A DNA stretch of 64,000 nt, from NCBI RefSeq assembly GCF_030913655.1, contig NZ_CP133189.1, positions 2,604,001 to 2,668,000 of the forward strand. Direction: 5' to 3'. Origin of the DNA: Clostridium sp. MB40-C1. Its GTDB lineage: Bacteria > Bacillota > Clostridia > Clostridiales > Clostridiaceae. The translations under genes were made by a program, and so were the position numbers. The notes below the pieces were generated by a model. The model saw nothing but the letters and a program-made list of their open reading frames with translations. It was not told the DNA's origin and did no database searches. Of this stretch, positions 55,445 to 64,000 are shown one piece after another. Position 1 is the stretch's first letter, and each line of letters opens with the position of its first letter.

Positions 55445-55564
55445 AATTATCCCCTCCAAATTTAATAAATACTTTGTTAATTATTTATCTATATTATACT
55501 CCTTTATTTTGGATTAATCAAGAAACTTTGTTTATTTTTTATCAATTTTTCTAACTATTTTTTC

Positions 55565-56680
55565 TTATAGAAAGTTTTGTAAAATTTTATTAACTATTTT
55601 TATTGATGAATCTCCATCTCCATAAGGATTTATTGCCCTACTCATTTTGAAATATTCCTCACCATTACTTAATAATATATTAGCTTCTCTCACTATAGTA
55701 TCTTTACATACGCCCACTATCTTTACAGTGCCTGCCTCTTTAGCCTCTATTCTTTCTGTAACATTTCTTAATACTAAAACAGGTTTTCCTAAATGAGGTG
55801 CTTCTTCTTGTATTCCTCCTGAATCAGTCATAACCATATAACATTTTTTCATAAGATTATGTGTATCTTTTGTGTCTAATGGAGGTAATAAATGAACCCT
55901 GTCTATATTTCCTAAAATTTCTTGTGTAGTTTTTTTAACAATTGGGTTAGGATGCACAAGATATATTACTTCTATGTTTTGATTTAAATTAACAATTTCA
56001 ATAAGCGCTTCACAAATATTACTAATACCTTCTCCCCAATTTTCTCTCCTATGAGCTGTCACCATTATAATTTTCTTACTATAATCTATATTATTTAATT
56101 GATCATTTTCAAACACATAATTATCTTTTATAGTATATTTCATTGCATCTATAACTGTATTTCCAGTTACAAATATACTCTTTTCATCTATTCCTTCTTT
56201 AAGTAAATTAGCTTTAGCTCTTTGTGTTGGTGCAAAATGCAAATCAGCTAAAGCTCCAGTAAGTTTTCTATTCATCTCCTCAGGAAAAGGGAAATACTTA
56301 TTATTAGTTCTTAATCCTGCTTCCACGTGCCCTATTTTTATTTTTTTATAAAAAGCAGCAAGAGATGCTGCAAAAGTTGTTGTAGTATCACCATGTACCA
56401 GTACAATATGTGGGTTTTCTTTTTCAAAAACTTCTTCTAAACTTATAAGAACCCTTGTAGTAATACCACTTAAACTTTGTTTTTCTTGCATTATATTCAA
56501 ATCATAATCAGGTTTAATATGAAAAAGTTCTAAAACTTGATCTAACATTTCTCTGTGCTGTGCTGTAACACAAACTTTTGATTCTATGTTTTCTTCATTT
56601 TCTAATTCTTTAATAAGAGGAGCCATTTTTATGGCTTCGGGTCTAGTTCCAAAAATACTCATAACTTTTATCTTACTCAT
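55565..56680 (-). CDS. wecB: UDP-N-acetylglucosamine 2-epimerase (non-hydrolysing)
   Basis: 371 residues. Signature SIFGTRPEAIKMAPLI (about 8-23), VHGDTTTTFAASLAAFY, HVEAGLRT (about 114-121), VTAHRRENWGEG and TDSGGIQEEAPHLGKPVLVLR (about 288-308). It makes UDP-ManNAc for cell-surface polymers such as teichoic acid linkage units. The gene is called mnaA in Bacillus. It follows tagO by 27 bases. Confidence 0.97.
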   Translation of the reverse strand: MSKIKVMSIFGTRPEAIKMAPLIKELENEENIESKVCVTAQHREMLDQVLELFHIKPDYDLNIMQEKQSLSGITTRVLISLEEVFEKENPHIVLVHGDTTTTFAASLAAFYKKIKIGHVEAGLRTNNKYFPFPEEMNRKLTGALADLHFAPTQRAKANLLKEGIDEKSIFVTGNTVIDAMKYTIKDNYVFENDQLNNIDYSKKIIMVTAHRRENWGEGISNICEALIEIVNLNQNIEVIYLVHPNPIVKKTTQEILGNIDRVHLLPPLDTKDTHNLMKKCYMVMTDSGGIQEEAPHLGKPVLVLRNVTERIEAKEAGTVKIVGVCKDTIVREANILLSNGEEYFKMSRAINPYGDGDSSIKIVNKILQNFL

Positions 56681-56707
56681 AAATTCAACCCCAATCTATA
56701 ATTTTCT

Positions 56708-57736
56708 TTATTCTCTATGTTTAAAAAAGCCACATTTCCATGCTAATAAAACTATTATTAATATAACGAAAGTAAGTAGGAAATATGATCTTTGTGTACT
56801 CATTTGCATAGCTATTATAGATATTCCTCCTAAAACAGCACTTATGAGATACATTATTATAACTACTTGTTTTTGATTAAGTCCCATATCTAAAAGTCTA
56901 TGATGGAGATGCCCTCTATCGGCTTGCATAATAGGTTTACCATTTATTTTTCTCCTTATCATAGCAAAAAGCGTATCATATATAGGAATTCCAAAAGCTA
57001 AAATAGGAACTGCTATAGCAAAAGCGGTAGCAGATTTTATGGCTCCCTTTAAAGATATAGCCGCAAGTAAAAATCCTAATAACTGAGCTCCTGTATCGCC
57101 CATAAATATAGAAGCTGGATTAAAATTATAAGGCAAAAAACCTAATATTGAACCACTTAAAATTATCGTTAATATAGCAGCTTCTTGTCTACCATTAATT
57201 ATAGCTATAATAAATATAGTAATCGAAGAAATAAATGCCACTCCTGCAGCAAGGCCATCAACCCCATCAATTAAATTAATAGCATTTGTGATACCTACAA
57301 TCCAAATAATAGTTATAGGTATAGATAACCATCCTAAATATATAAACAATCTGTTAGATGGAAAAGGGTTTGTAATAATTGATATTTTAACTTCGAATAA
57401 TATAAGAACTGCTGCTGCAGAAACTTGAAACATAAGCTTCTGCCAAGGCTTAATTTCTCTTATATCATCTATTAGCCCTCCTATCACAATTATCGTGGCT
57501 CCTATTATTATACCAATCTCATGTCTAGTAAGTGTTCCTTCTTTTAAAAACATAGTAATCAAAAAGGATAAATATATAGCCACTCCCCCTAATAAAGGAA
57601 TTGGTCTTTTATGAATTCGCCTCTCATCCTTAGGTATATCAATAGCCTTTATATAAATGGCAAATTTCTTTATAAAAGGAGTTAATATAAGGGATATTGC
57701 TGTAGAAACTATCATCAAACTCTTTATGTTATCCAT
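56708..57736 (-). CDS. tagO: undecaprenyl-phosphate N-acetylglucosaminyl 1-phosphate transferase
   Basis: 342 residues with about ten membrane spans. Family motifs: RRIHKRPIPLLGGVAIYL (about 39-56), the Asp-rich IDDIREIKPWQKLMFQ, NAINLIDGVDGLAAG (about 151-165), and IFMGDTGAQLLGFLLA; the cytoplasmic HLHHRLLDMG closes it. It loads GlcNAc-1-P on the lipid carrier, starting teichoic acid or other surface glycan chains. Paired with wecB in the order tagO-wecB. Confidence 0.95.
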   Translation of the reverse strand: MDNIKSLMIVSTAISLILTPFIKKFAIYIKAIDIPKDERRIHKRPIPLLGGVAIYLSFLITMFLKEGTLTRHEIGIIIGATIIVIGGLIDDIREIKPWQKLMFQVSAAAVLILFEVKISIITNPFPSNRLFIYLGWLSIPITIIWIVGITNAINLIDGVDGLAAGVAFISSITIFIIAIINGRQEAAILTIILSGSILGFLPYNFNPASIFMGDTGAQLLGFLLAAISLKGAIKSATAFAIAVPILAFGIPIYDTLFAMIRRKINGKPIMQADRGHLHHRLLDMGLNQKQVVIIMYLISAVLGGISIIAMQMSTQRSYFLLTFVILIIVLLAWKCGFFKHRE

Positions 57737-57766
57737 AATTAAATTCTAACCTTCCTTTTGCTAACT

Positions 57767-58255
57767 TTAATAAGTGCCTTTACCTATTAAAGAATCATCG
57801 TTATCTATCCATTCTTGAACATCAATAATTCGAAATTCTTTTTGAGTATCTCTAACAATGACCCTACTTATTCCTGAATTTATAATAAATCTTTTACATA
57901 GCAAGCAAGGTTCTGCTTTTTCCACTAACTCACCTGTATTCACTTCTTTTCCAACAAGATACATAGAGCCTCCGATCATATCTTGCCTTCTTGCTGATAT
58001 TATTGCATTTTGCTCAGCATGAACAGATCTGCAAAGTTCATATCTTGTTCCTCTTTCAACATTAAGTTCTTGTCTTCTACAATATCCTAAATCTGAACAA
58101 TTTTTTCTTCCTCTTGGTGCTCCTGAGTAGCCCGAAGACATTATTTCGTCATTTTTAACTATTATAGCCCCAAAATTTCTTCTAAGGCACGTTCCTCTTT
58201 CTAATATTGTTTGACAAATATCTAAATAATAATTATGTTTATCTATTCTTTCCAT
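57767..58255 (-). CDS. comEB: dCMP deaminase (ComEB family)
   Basis: 162 residues from the ATG at 58255 with AGAGGG ahead. The zinc site is CHAEQN-like SVHAEQNAII (His with Glu) and PCLLCKRFII (two Cys). An extra Cys/His-rich stretch (CSDLGYCRRQEL) near the middle fits the second zinc of this family. It makes dUMP for thymidylate synthesis. It lies 30 bases upstream of tagO, which suggests a shared transcript. Confidence 0.93.
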   Translation of the reverse strand: MERIDKHNYYLDICQTILERGTCLRRNFGAIIVKNDEIMSSGYSGAPRGRKNCSDLGYCRRQELNVERGTRYELCRSVHAEQNAIISARRQDMIGGSMYLVGKEVNTGELVEKAEPCLLCKRFIINSGISRVIVRDTQKEFRIIDVQEWIDNDDSLIGKGTY

Positions 58256-58679
58256 AATATACCCTCTCAAACTTATTCGTAATCTAAATAAAAATGCACA
58301 ATTACTTATATTTTATACTATAAACGACATAATTTAAAGTGCCATGATAGAATAATGTTGCAATGTAACATTATTCTAGGTTTCAGCTACTAGGTGCTAG
58401 AGATTAAAAGATAATCTCTAGTTTCCAGTTACTAATGGCTAAAATAACAGCTTTTAAAATCAAAGAGTTTGAGAGTTTAAAAAAATTAAAGGTTTATAAA
58501 TTCTATCTGAATCCTTATTTTATTTAAAACAAAAAGAACTCAATAAAAAATTAATTTTTCATTGAGTTCTTTTCTCTTATTTAATTTAAAGATTTTCTGA
58601 CATCAGGAAGAAGCTCCTCATTTCCTAGCACCTAGTACCTTTAGCTTGGAATCCATAATAAAAGTACTTTAAGCTTTTA
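58256..58679. repeat. non-coding stretch with several nested palindromes
   Basis: A perfect 12-bp hairpin at about 58350-58380, a 10-bp CTAGAGATTA hairpin at about 58398-58422, and a pair of distant complementary arms (CTACTAGGTGCTAG near 58387 and CTAGCACCTAGTA near 58624). The upp terminator lies between them. No gene seen. Confidence 0.5.
58531..58573 (-). terminator. terminator in the upp-comEB gap
   Basis: An 18-19-bp near-perfect stem around AAGAACTCAAT/ATTGAGTTCTT with T-runs on both sides, about 107 bases beyond the upp stop. Confidence 0.75.
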
Positions 58680-59309
58680 TTATTTTGTTCCAAAAAGTCT
58701 ATCTCCTGCATCACCAAGACCTGGCACTATATATCCGTGATCGTTTAATTTCTCATCAATACCTGCAACATATATATCAACATCAGGATGTGAATCCATA
58801 ACTGCTTTTATTCCTTCTGGAGATGAAACAAGGCACATTAATCTTATATTTTGCGCTCCTCTCTTTTTAAGCGCTTCTATTGCATCTATTGCTGATCCTC
58901 CTGTAGCAAGCATAGGGTCAGTTACTATTATTTCCCTCTCTTGAATATCTTGAGGCAATTTACAGAAGTATTCTACTGGTGTTAATGTTTCTTCATCTCT
59001 ATACATTCCTATATGTCCAACCTTAGCTGCTGGTATAAGCTTTAACATTCCATCAACCATTCCAAGTCCAGCTCTTAATATAGGAACTATAGCAACTTTT
59101 TTTCCAGAAAGCATTTTACATTTTGTTTTGCAAATAGGTGTTTCTATTTCTACTTCCTTTAATGGGAAATCACGAGTTACTTCATAAGCCATAAGCATAG
59201 CTATTTCTTCTACAAGCTCTCTAAAATCTTTTGATCCTGTATCCTTATCTCTTATGATAGCTAATTTATGTAAAATTAGCGGATGTGCTATTTGAGTTAC
59301 TTTACTCAT
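58680..59309 (-). CDS. upp: uracil phosphoribosyltransferase
   Basis: 209 residues. The PRPP site is [23 protein letters not shown] (about 128-150), and [20 protein letters not shown] and the C-terminal [15 protein letters not shown] (uracil binding) are visible. It salvages uracil to UMP. The order upp-rpiB-ywlE-tsaC matches Bacillus. An AGGAGG site precedes the ATG. Confidence 0.98.
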   Translation of the reverse strand: MSKVTQIAHPLILHKLAIIRDKDTGSKDFRELVEEIAMLMAYEVTRDFPLKEVEIETPICKTKCKMLSGKKVAIVPILRAGLGMVDGMLKLIPAAKVGHIGMYRDEETLTPVEYFCKLPQDIQEREIIVTDPMLATGGSAIDAIEALKKRGAQNIRLMCLVSSPEGIKAVMDSHPDVDIYVAGIDEKLNDHGYIVPGLGDAGDRLFGTK

Positions 59310-59466
59310 AACAAATTCCTCCTAGTATTTTAAAATATATAATTTTATTTTAAGGTTACATTTAAAATAAAATGTTGTTTTTCACAATATTTATTTTAAA
59401 CTACCTTTATCAACTCTATGATTAGTCTTTAATTATTCATTTTATTATAATTTAAAATCAAAATTC

Positions 59467-59916
59467 TTATTTTGAATATTTCTTTTCAATTTCTGTAATT
59501 TTATTAATTCTCTTTTCATGTCTTCCACCTTCAAATTTTGAATTTAAGAATGTATCTACAATATCAAGTGCAAGACCTTCACCTACAACTCTTTGACCCA
59601 TAGCAAGTATATTAGCGTTATTATGCTCTCTTGTTGCATGAGCACTAAAAGTATCACTACATAATGCTGCTCTTATTCCTGGAACTTTATTAGCAGCTAT
59701 ACTTATACCTATACCTGTACCACATATTAGTATTCCAAAATCATAATTTTTAGCCGCTACTTCTTCAGCAACTTTCAAACTATAATCTGGATAATCGCAA
59801 GATTCTTCACTTAATGTTCCAAAATCTTTAATCTCCATACCTTTTTCCTCTAAATGCTTTATAACTGCATTTTTTAATTGAAATCCACCATGGTCAGAAC
59901 CAATCGCTATTCTCAT
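59467..59916 (-). CDS. rpiB: ribose 5-phosphate isomerase B
   Basis: 149 residues. AIGSDHGGFQLKN (about 3-15), the catalytic Cys region FGILICGTGIGISIAANK (about 61-78) and ARTREHNNANILAMGQR-like HATREHNNANILAMGQRVVG fit RpiB. It interconverts ribose-5-P and ribulose-5-P. It begins 50 bases after ywlE. Confidence 0.97.
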   Translation of the reverse strand: MRIAIGSDHGGFQLKNAVIKHLEEKGMEIKDFGTLSEESCDYPDYSLKVAEEVAAKNYDFGILICGTGIGISIAANKVPGIRAALCSDTFSAHATREHNNANILAMGQRVVGEGLALDIVDTFLNSKFEGGRHEKRINKITEIEKKYSK

Positions 59917-59966
59917 TTTAAATCCTCCTCAAATATTTTATCACAAAAAAAGAAGATACTAGTATT

Positions 59967-60419
59967 TTAAATACCATTATCTTCCTTTATTTTGTTCAAT
60001 AATAAGCATATAGCCTCTTTAAGCATATCAAAAGTATTCCTATATACCTCTAAATCCCCACCATAAGGGTCTACTATGTCTTCTTTAAAATCAACATATT
60101 CACTTAGAGTATATATTTTGTCTTTATACTGTTTAAATTTTTCTACTAATATATCTTTAATATAACTTGTCATAGTTAATATTAAATTACACTCTTTTAA
60201 CATTTCTTCTTGTAATTGAACAGAACATCTACTGCTTAAATCAATTGAAAAATTTTCCTTTATCAGTAAAGAAGTGTTTTCTGAGGTTTTACTTCCAGGA
60301 ACAACAGCAATACCAGCAGAAATAGCTCTAACATTATCTGTGTTTGATATTGAATTAAAAATCGATTCTGCCATACAACTTCTACATGTATTTCCTGTAC
60401 AAACGAATAAAACCTGCAT
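59967..60419 (-). CDS. ywlE: low-molecular-weight protein phosphatase (YwlE-type arginine phosphatase)
   Basis: 150 residues from the ATG at 60419 with a GAGGAGG site. The CX5R loop is VCTGNTCRS (Cys7 to Arg13), with Thr11 as in B. subtilis YwlE, where this residue favours phospho-arginine over phospho-tyrosine. The general acid Asp is in VDPYGG. Substrate preference is inferred from that residue. It lies 11 bases after tsaC, so the two are co-transcribed. Confidence 0.92.
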   Translation of the reverse strand: MQVLFVCTGNTCRSCMAESIFNSISNTDNVRAISAGIAVVPGSKTSENTSLLIKENFSIDLSSRCSVQLQEEMLKECNLILTMTSYIKDILVEKFKQYKDKIYTLSEYVDFKEDIVDPYGGDLEVYRNTFDMLKEAICLLLNKIKEDNGI

Positions 60420-60430
60420 AATATACCTCC

Positions 60431-61480
60431 TCAAACTTTTGTTATATCAAATCCAGCTGCTTTTTTTAGTCTATTCATAACAGCTATTCCCATTCCTTTT
60501 TCTTCAAACGACTCAGACAATATTATATCCACATTCTCATCGTCAAATTCCCTTAAGACTTTAAATAAATTCTTTCCTATACTGTATAAATCTTTTCTAC
60601 TTCCTAAAGATTTAACTAAAGCATTAGAATACTCATTTAAAGTTTCATTTGTTGCCATAACTCCAACCTTCATATTATTGTCTATATAATTTTGCACCAT
60701 TTCTTTTATTTTTGCAATACTTTTATTCAAATCTCCATCAATAATTTTAACAGGAGCCTTAGGTGCATAATGTCTATACTTCATTCCTGGTGCTTTAGGC
60801 TTAAAATCTTTATCAGGCTTTTTCATAATTGCAGGATCTATGTATATCCTATTATCTACTTCTCTTAACATTTCAAGAGTAATGCCACCTGGCCTTAAAA
60901 CACAAGGTGGATCTACAGTACAATCTACAATTGTAGATTCAAGTCCTACATTACACCTCTCCCCACCAATTATATATTCAATTTTATCATTCAAATCTTC
61001 AACACAAGTTTCTATATCTGTTGGACTAGGTCTTCCTGATATATTAGCAGAAGGAGCTGCTATAGGAACCCCAGCTTCTCTTATAAGCTCTCTAGCTACA
61101 CTATTAGAAGGCATTCTTACCCCTACACTATCAAGACCCGCACTAGTTACATAAGGAATAACCTCAGTTTTATTCATTATTATAGTTAATGGTCCTGGCC
61201 AAAATTTTTCCATAAGTTTTTTAGCTATATCAGGTATTTCTGATACAAATTTTCCAATATTAAAATCAGCTACATGAATAATAAGTGGATTATCTTGTGG
61301 CCTACCTTTAGCTATAAATATTTTTTTTACAGCTTCTGAGTCTAACGCATTGGCTCCAAGGCCATATACTGTTTCTGTTGGAAACGCAACAAGCCCACCA
61401 TTTCGTATTGTTGCCCCAGCTTCCTTCATTACTTCAATACTCGGATTTTCTTTATCTAATAATTCGATTTTTGTATTCAT
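60431..61480 (-). CDS. tsaC: L-threonylcarbamoyladenylate synthase (Sua5/YwlC)
   Basis: 349 residues from the ATG at 61480 with AAGG eight bases ahead. The YrdC domain (about 1-220) shows GGLVAFPTETVYGLGANA (about 27-44), KGRPQDNPLIIHV and SANISGRPSPT. A C-terminal SUA5 domain (about 240-349) makes it the long Sua5 type. It makes threonylcarbamoyl-AMP for t6A, the same pathway as TsaE and TsaB at 4.5-5.7 kb. Confidence 0.96.
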   Translation of the reverse strand: MNTKIELLDKENPSIEVMKEAGATIRNGGLVAFPTETVYGLGANALDSEAVKKIFIAKGRPQDNPLIIHVADFNIGKFVSEIPDIAKKLMEKFWPGPLTIIMNKTEVIPYVTSAGLDSVGVRMPSNSVARELIREAGVPIAAPSANISGRPSPTDIETCVEDLNDKIEYIIGGERCNVGLESTIVDCTVDPPCVLRPGGITLEMLREVDNRIYIDPAIMKKPDKDFKPKAPGMKYRHYAPKAPVKIIDGDLNKSIAKIKEMVQNYIDNNMKVGVMATNETLNEYSNALVKSLGSRKDLYSIGKNLFKVLREFDDENVDIILSESFEEKGMGIAVMNRLKKAAGFDITKV

Positions 61481-61694
61481 TCTATTTACCTTCTTTACAT
61501 AAGTCACATTCAAATAAATAACTAGTCAGTATGCTAGTCTTTTTTGTGAACTGCTTCTTCTTTGGAACCCACTAATAGAATAACTATTACCAAAACCCAA
61601 GTCATTGTATTTCACAAAATATCCGTCACATCTTTGTCTTGCTATTTATTTTCATATGCCTAAATACTCTATAATTTCATTACTTTGTATTTTA

Positions 61695-62423
61695 TTATAA
61701 TAAAATAGTAATTACAAGCCCCAATATTATACCAATAAAAATACTAAATGTTATTCCTCTTCCTTTTTCTAAATTTAATGCCTCTGGAAGCATTTCACCG
61801 AAAATTACATAAAGCATTATTCCGGAAGCTATACTAAGACATGCTCCTAAAAGTTCAGAGGACACATTACCTATAAGAACACCAATCCATCCCCCTATAA
61901 CAGTCGGAAGGGCTGTTATAAATGCATAACCTAATATTTTAAACCGTTTCACTTTTGCTACCATTAATGGAGCAGATACAGCAATACCCTCTGGGATATC
62001 ATGAATTGCTATAAGCAAACTCATCTTAATTCCAAGATTTCCACTAGCAACAAAGCCTGCTCCCATTATAATTCCTTCAGGAAAATTATGAATCATAAGA
62101 CCTATAGCCGCCATAAAAGCAACTTTGCTATGATTAGTGTGAAATTTTCCCTTTGAAGAACTTATAACATCAATAAATACAATTATTAATATACCAATAA
62201 AAGAAAAAATAATCGCACTAAAAAAATTGATTTTTGTAAATGCTTCAGGTATCAAATCAAACATAACTACTGATAACATAAGGCCTGATGCAAAAGCATT
62301 TATATTTCCTAACATCTTTTGCGATGGATTTTTACTAATTATGCCTATAGAAGCACCTATCATAGTACCAGATAAAGAAAATAATCCTGCTATAGTTGCT
62401 ATAATAATAAATTTATTAACCAA
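61695..62423 (-). CDS. ZIP family divalent metal transporter
   Basis: 242 residues and about eight membrane spans. HNFPEGIIMGAGF (about 115-127) and HDIPEGIAVSAPL (about 143-155) are the metal-binding helices of ZIP transporters such as ZupT. The start is TTG at 62423 with GGGGG seven bases ahead. It imports zinc, iron or other divalent ions. No operator like that at 531-555 was seen in front of it. It lies between tsaC and an unknown membrane gene. Confidence 0.93.
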   Translation of the reverse strand: MVNKFIIIATIAGLFSLSGTMIGASIGIISKNPSQKMLGNINAFASGLMLSVVMFDLIPEAFTKINFFSAIIFSFIGILIIVFIDVISSSKGKFHTNHSKVAFMAAIGLMIHNFPEGIIMGAGFVASGNLGIKMSLLIAIHDIPEGIAVSAPLMVAKVKRFKILGYAFITALPTVIGGWIGVLIGNVSSELLGACLSIASGIMLYVIFGEMLPEALNLEKGRGITFSIFIGIILGLVITILL

Positions 62424-62489
62424 ATTAATACCCCCATTTCTAGTTTATTAATATTTTAGAAAGTGGGAGTTTATTCTTTATTTCTTTAT

Positions 62490-63062
62490 CTATTTACTTC
62501 TATATTCTTTTATTTTTTCTATAGCTTCACCTGTAAAGCGAGCCTTAACACAATATCTATATATAGTGTCTATAAGCTCATATTTTTTATATCCACCCCT
62601 ATTTATAATTATATAATAGTATTTTTTTTCTAAATTACTTAGACTGGAACTAATTCTAAGCCCTTTTGAAATAGCGTACTTTTCAAAAAATTTTGAATCT
62701 AATACTTTAATATTTTTATTTCTAAGTCTTGATTTTAGAATAATAAGTATCTTAAAATCTTCTTCTCCTATAGAATGCACAAAAACAACCTTATCGCAAT
62801 CTATATAATATTTGCCTTTAAATAATCCATTTTGAATTCTTAATCTATTATCATACTTAAATTTTAATGTATCCTTATGAGTACGCACTATAAGTGCTAA
62901 AACTATTAAAAATTCAATTGTAAACAAATACAATATTATAAAAAAAGAAAATGTTCTATTTAATAAAACCGTAGTAGGTAAAATTAAAAAAATAAAGCCC
63001 ATAGATAGCCAAAACCTTTTAATAGATTTTTTTTGCTTTCTAAGCGCTTTATTTATATCCAT
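62490..63062 (-). CDS. membrane protein of unknown function
   Basis: 190 residues. Two adjacent spans (about 19-36 and 39-60) near the N-terminus follow a basic KALRKQKKSIKRF segment. The rest is cytoplasmic, with Lys, Arg and Tyr rich stretches and a PH-like alternation (DKVVFVHSIGEEDFKILIILKSR). I do not recognise a domain. It lies 24 bases downstream of prfA and 66 bases before the ZIP gene, so it is likely in the prfA transcript. Confidence 0.75.
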   Translation of the reverse strand: MDINKALRKQKKSIKRFWLSMGFIFLILPTTVLLNRTFSFFIILYLFTIEFLIVLALIVRTHKDTLKFKYDNRLRIQNGLFKGKYYIDCDKVVFVHSIGEEDFKILIILKSRLRNKNIKVLDSKFFEKYAISKGLRISSSLSNLEKKYYYIIINRGGYKKYELIDTIYRYCVKARFTGEAIEKIKEYRSK

Positions 63063-63086
63063 ATCTACCCCTCTAATTAATTATAT

Positions 63087-64000
63087 TTATATTTCTCCGT
63101 TATTTCCCATAGCTTTCATTTTTTCTGCTTGTTCCACCGTTATTAAACCATCTATAATTTCATCCATATCTCCATCAAGAAACGAATCTAGTTTATATAA
63201 GGTAATTCCTATTCTATGTTCAGTTACTCTTCCTTGTGGGTAATTATATGTTCTTATTCTTTCACTTCTATCTCCTGTACCAACTTGGTTCTTTCTATCA
63301 GCAGCTATTCCTGCATGTCTTTCAGCTTCTGCTCTTTCATATAATCTAGCTTTTAACACTTTCATTGCTTTTTCTTTATTCTTAAGTTGAGATTTTTCAT
63401 CTTGACATGACACTACCAATCCTGTTGGAATGTGAGTAATTCTAACCGCAGAGTCTGTAGTATTTACACATTGTCCTCCGTGTCCAGATGCTCTAAATAC
63501 ATCTATTCTTACATCGTTTGAATCTATTTCTACTTCAACATCATCAACTTCTGGAAGCACAGCAACTGTTGCAGTAGAAGTATGTATCCTTCCGCTTGAT
63601 TCAGTATCTGGAACTCTTTGCACTCTATGAACTCCACTTTCAAATTTCATTTTACTATATGCAGCATCACCTCTAAGCATGAATACCACTTCTTTAAATC
63701 CGCCAATATCAGTTTCATTAGAACTTATAAATTCACTTTTCCATCCATGACGTTCAGCATATCTTGTATACATTCTAAAAAGATTTGATGCAAACAATGC
63801 TGCTTCTTCTCCACCAGCACCTGCTCTTATTTCAATAAAAACATTCTTATCGTCATTAGGATCTTTAGGAAGCATTAATATCTTTAACTCTTCCTCATAT
63901 TTCATCTGCGCTTCTTCAAGTTCTTTTATTTCTTCACGAATCATTTCTTTTAACTCTGGATCATTCTCTTCTTGAATCATTTCCTTATCAGTTTCTAAAT
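63087..64000 (-). CDS. prfA: peptide chain release factor 1, 5' end missing (window edge)
   Basis: The frame continues beyond 63980 to the window edge without a stop, so about 304 of roughly 360 residues are present. RF1 marks: the tripeptide region [23 protein letters not shown] (PxT motif) and catalytic GGQ in [18 protein letters not shown]. It reads UAG and UAA. An internal ATG at 63980 is not the start. Confidence 0.97.
   Translation of the reverse strand, partial: LETDKEMIQEENDPELKEMIREEIKELEEAQMKYEEELKILMLPKDPNDDKNVFIEIRAGAGGEEAALFASNLFRMYTRYAERHGWKSEFISSNETDIGGFKEVVFMLRGDAAYSKMKFESGVHRVQRVPDTESSGRIHTSTATVAVLPEVDDVEVEIDSNDVRIDVFRASGHGGQCVNTTDSAVRITHIPTGLVVSCQDEKSQLKNKEKAMKVLKARLYERAEAERHAGIAADRKNQVGTGDRSERIRTYNYPQGRVTEHRIGITLYKLDSFLDGDMDEIIDGLITVEQAEKMKAMGNNGEI

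Overview
The window is a low-GC, strongly strand-biased chromosomal segment from a spore-forming, anaerobic Firmicute, most probably Clostridium sensu stricto (cluster I; the C. tetani / C. novyi / C. botulinum neighbourhood). This rests on AT richness, strong GGAGG-type ribosome binding sites, U-tract hairpin terminators, sporulation genes (spoIID, spoIIQ, spoIIID, yyaC), a clostridial thiolase and the gene order ywmB-murA-spoIID-spoIIQ-spoIIID-mbl beside an F-ATPase operon. The species cannot be fixed from the sequence alone.

Layout. 1-7 kb: the end of an FAD oxidoreductase, a lone zinc/manganese-type binding lipoprotein with its own promoter and palindromic operator candidate, a 55-residue membrane peptide, tRNA-Trp, a CBS-ACT protein, a tandem HD-GYP protein, the tsaE-tsaB-rimI operon and ribU under an FMN riboswitch. 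7-11 kb: tex and an anchored M28 peptidase, followed by a 250-bp imperfect palindrome, two perfect DnaA-box 9-mers and a smaller palindromic element. 11.5-22.6 kb is the accessory region. It is a minus-strand locus joining a CUT1-type ABC importer (two permeases, a membrane-anchored binding protein and an MsmK-type ATPase) to a MacB/FtsX-like permease and an HlyD-like adaptor with no MacB-type ATPase, plus a two-component system and a DUF4230 protein. It is the best candidate for an undescribed system here. 22.8-26.5 kb: MarR regulator, AhpD-like protein, dihydrolipoyl dehydrogenase with its own lipoyl domain, and a lipoate ligase.

26.5-64 kb is mostly conserved housekeeping on the minus strand. 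It contains prfB (with the programmed +1 frameshift), secA, hpf, comFC with a degenerate ComFA-like neighbour, recD2, metK under a SAM-I riboswitch, and a four-tRNA cluster (Thr, Tyr, Val, Tyr). Two plus-strand genes follow (a TtcA-like thiolase-type tRNA enzyme of the PP-loop family and yyaC). Then come the sporulation/cell-wall block (mbl, spoIIID, spoIIQ, spoIID, murA, ywmB), atpIBEFHAGDC, thiolase, wecB-tagO, comEB, upp, rpiB, ywlE, tsaC, a ZIP transporter, an unknown membrane protein and most of prfA.

Functional links. TsaE, TsaB (4.5-5.7 kb) and TsaC (60.4 kb) belong to t6A tRNA modification; TsaD is not in the window. SpoIID and SpoIIQ act together in engulfment, and SpoIIID is the mother-cell regulator of the same stage. 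WecB and TagO feed cell-surface polymer synthesis, and MurA peptidoglycan synthesis. Several intergenic regions carry palindromic, non-coding, partly repeated elements that the genes do not explain. All calls come from reading motifs by eye; no database search was run.
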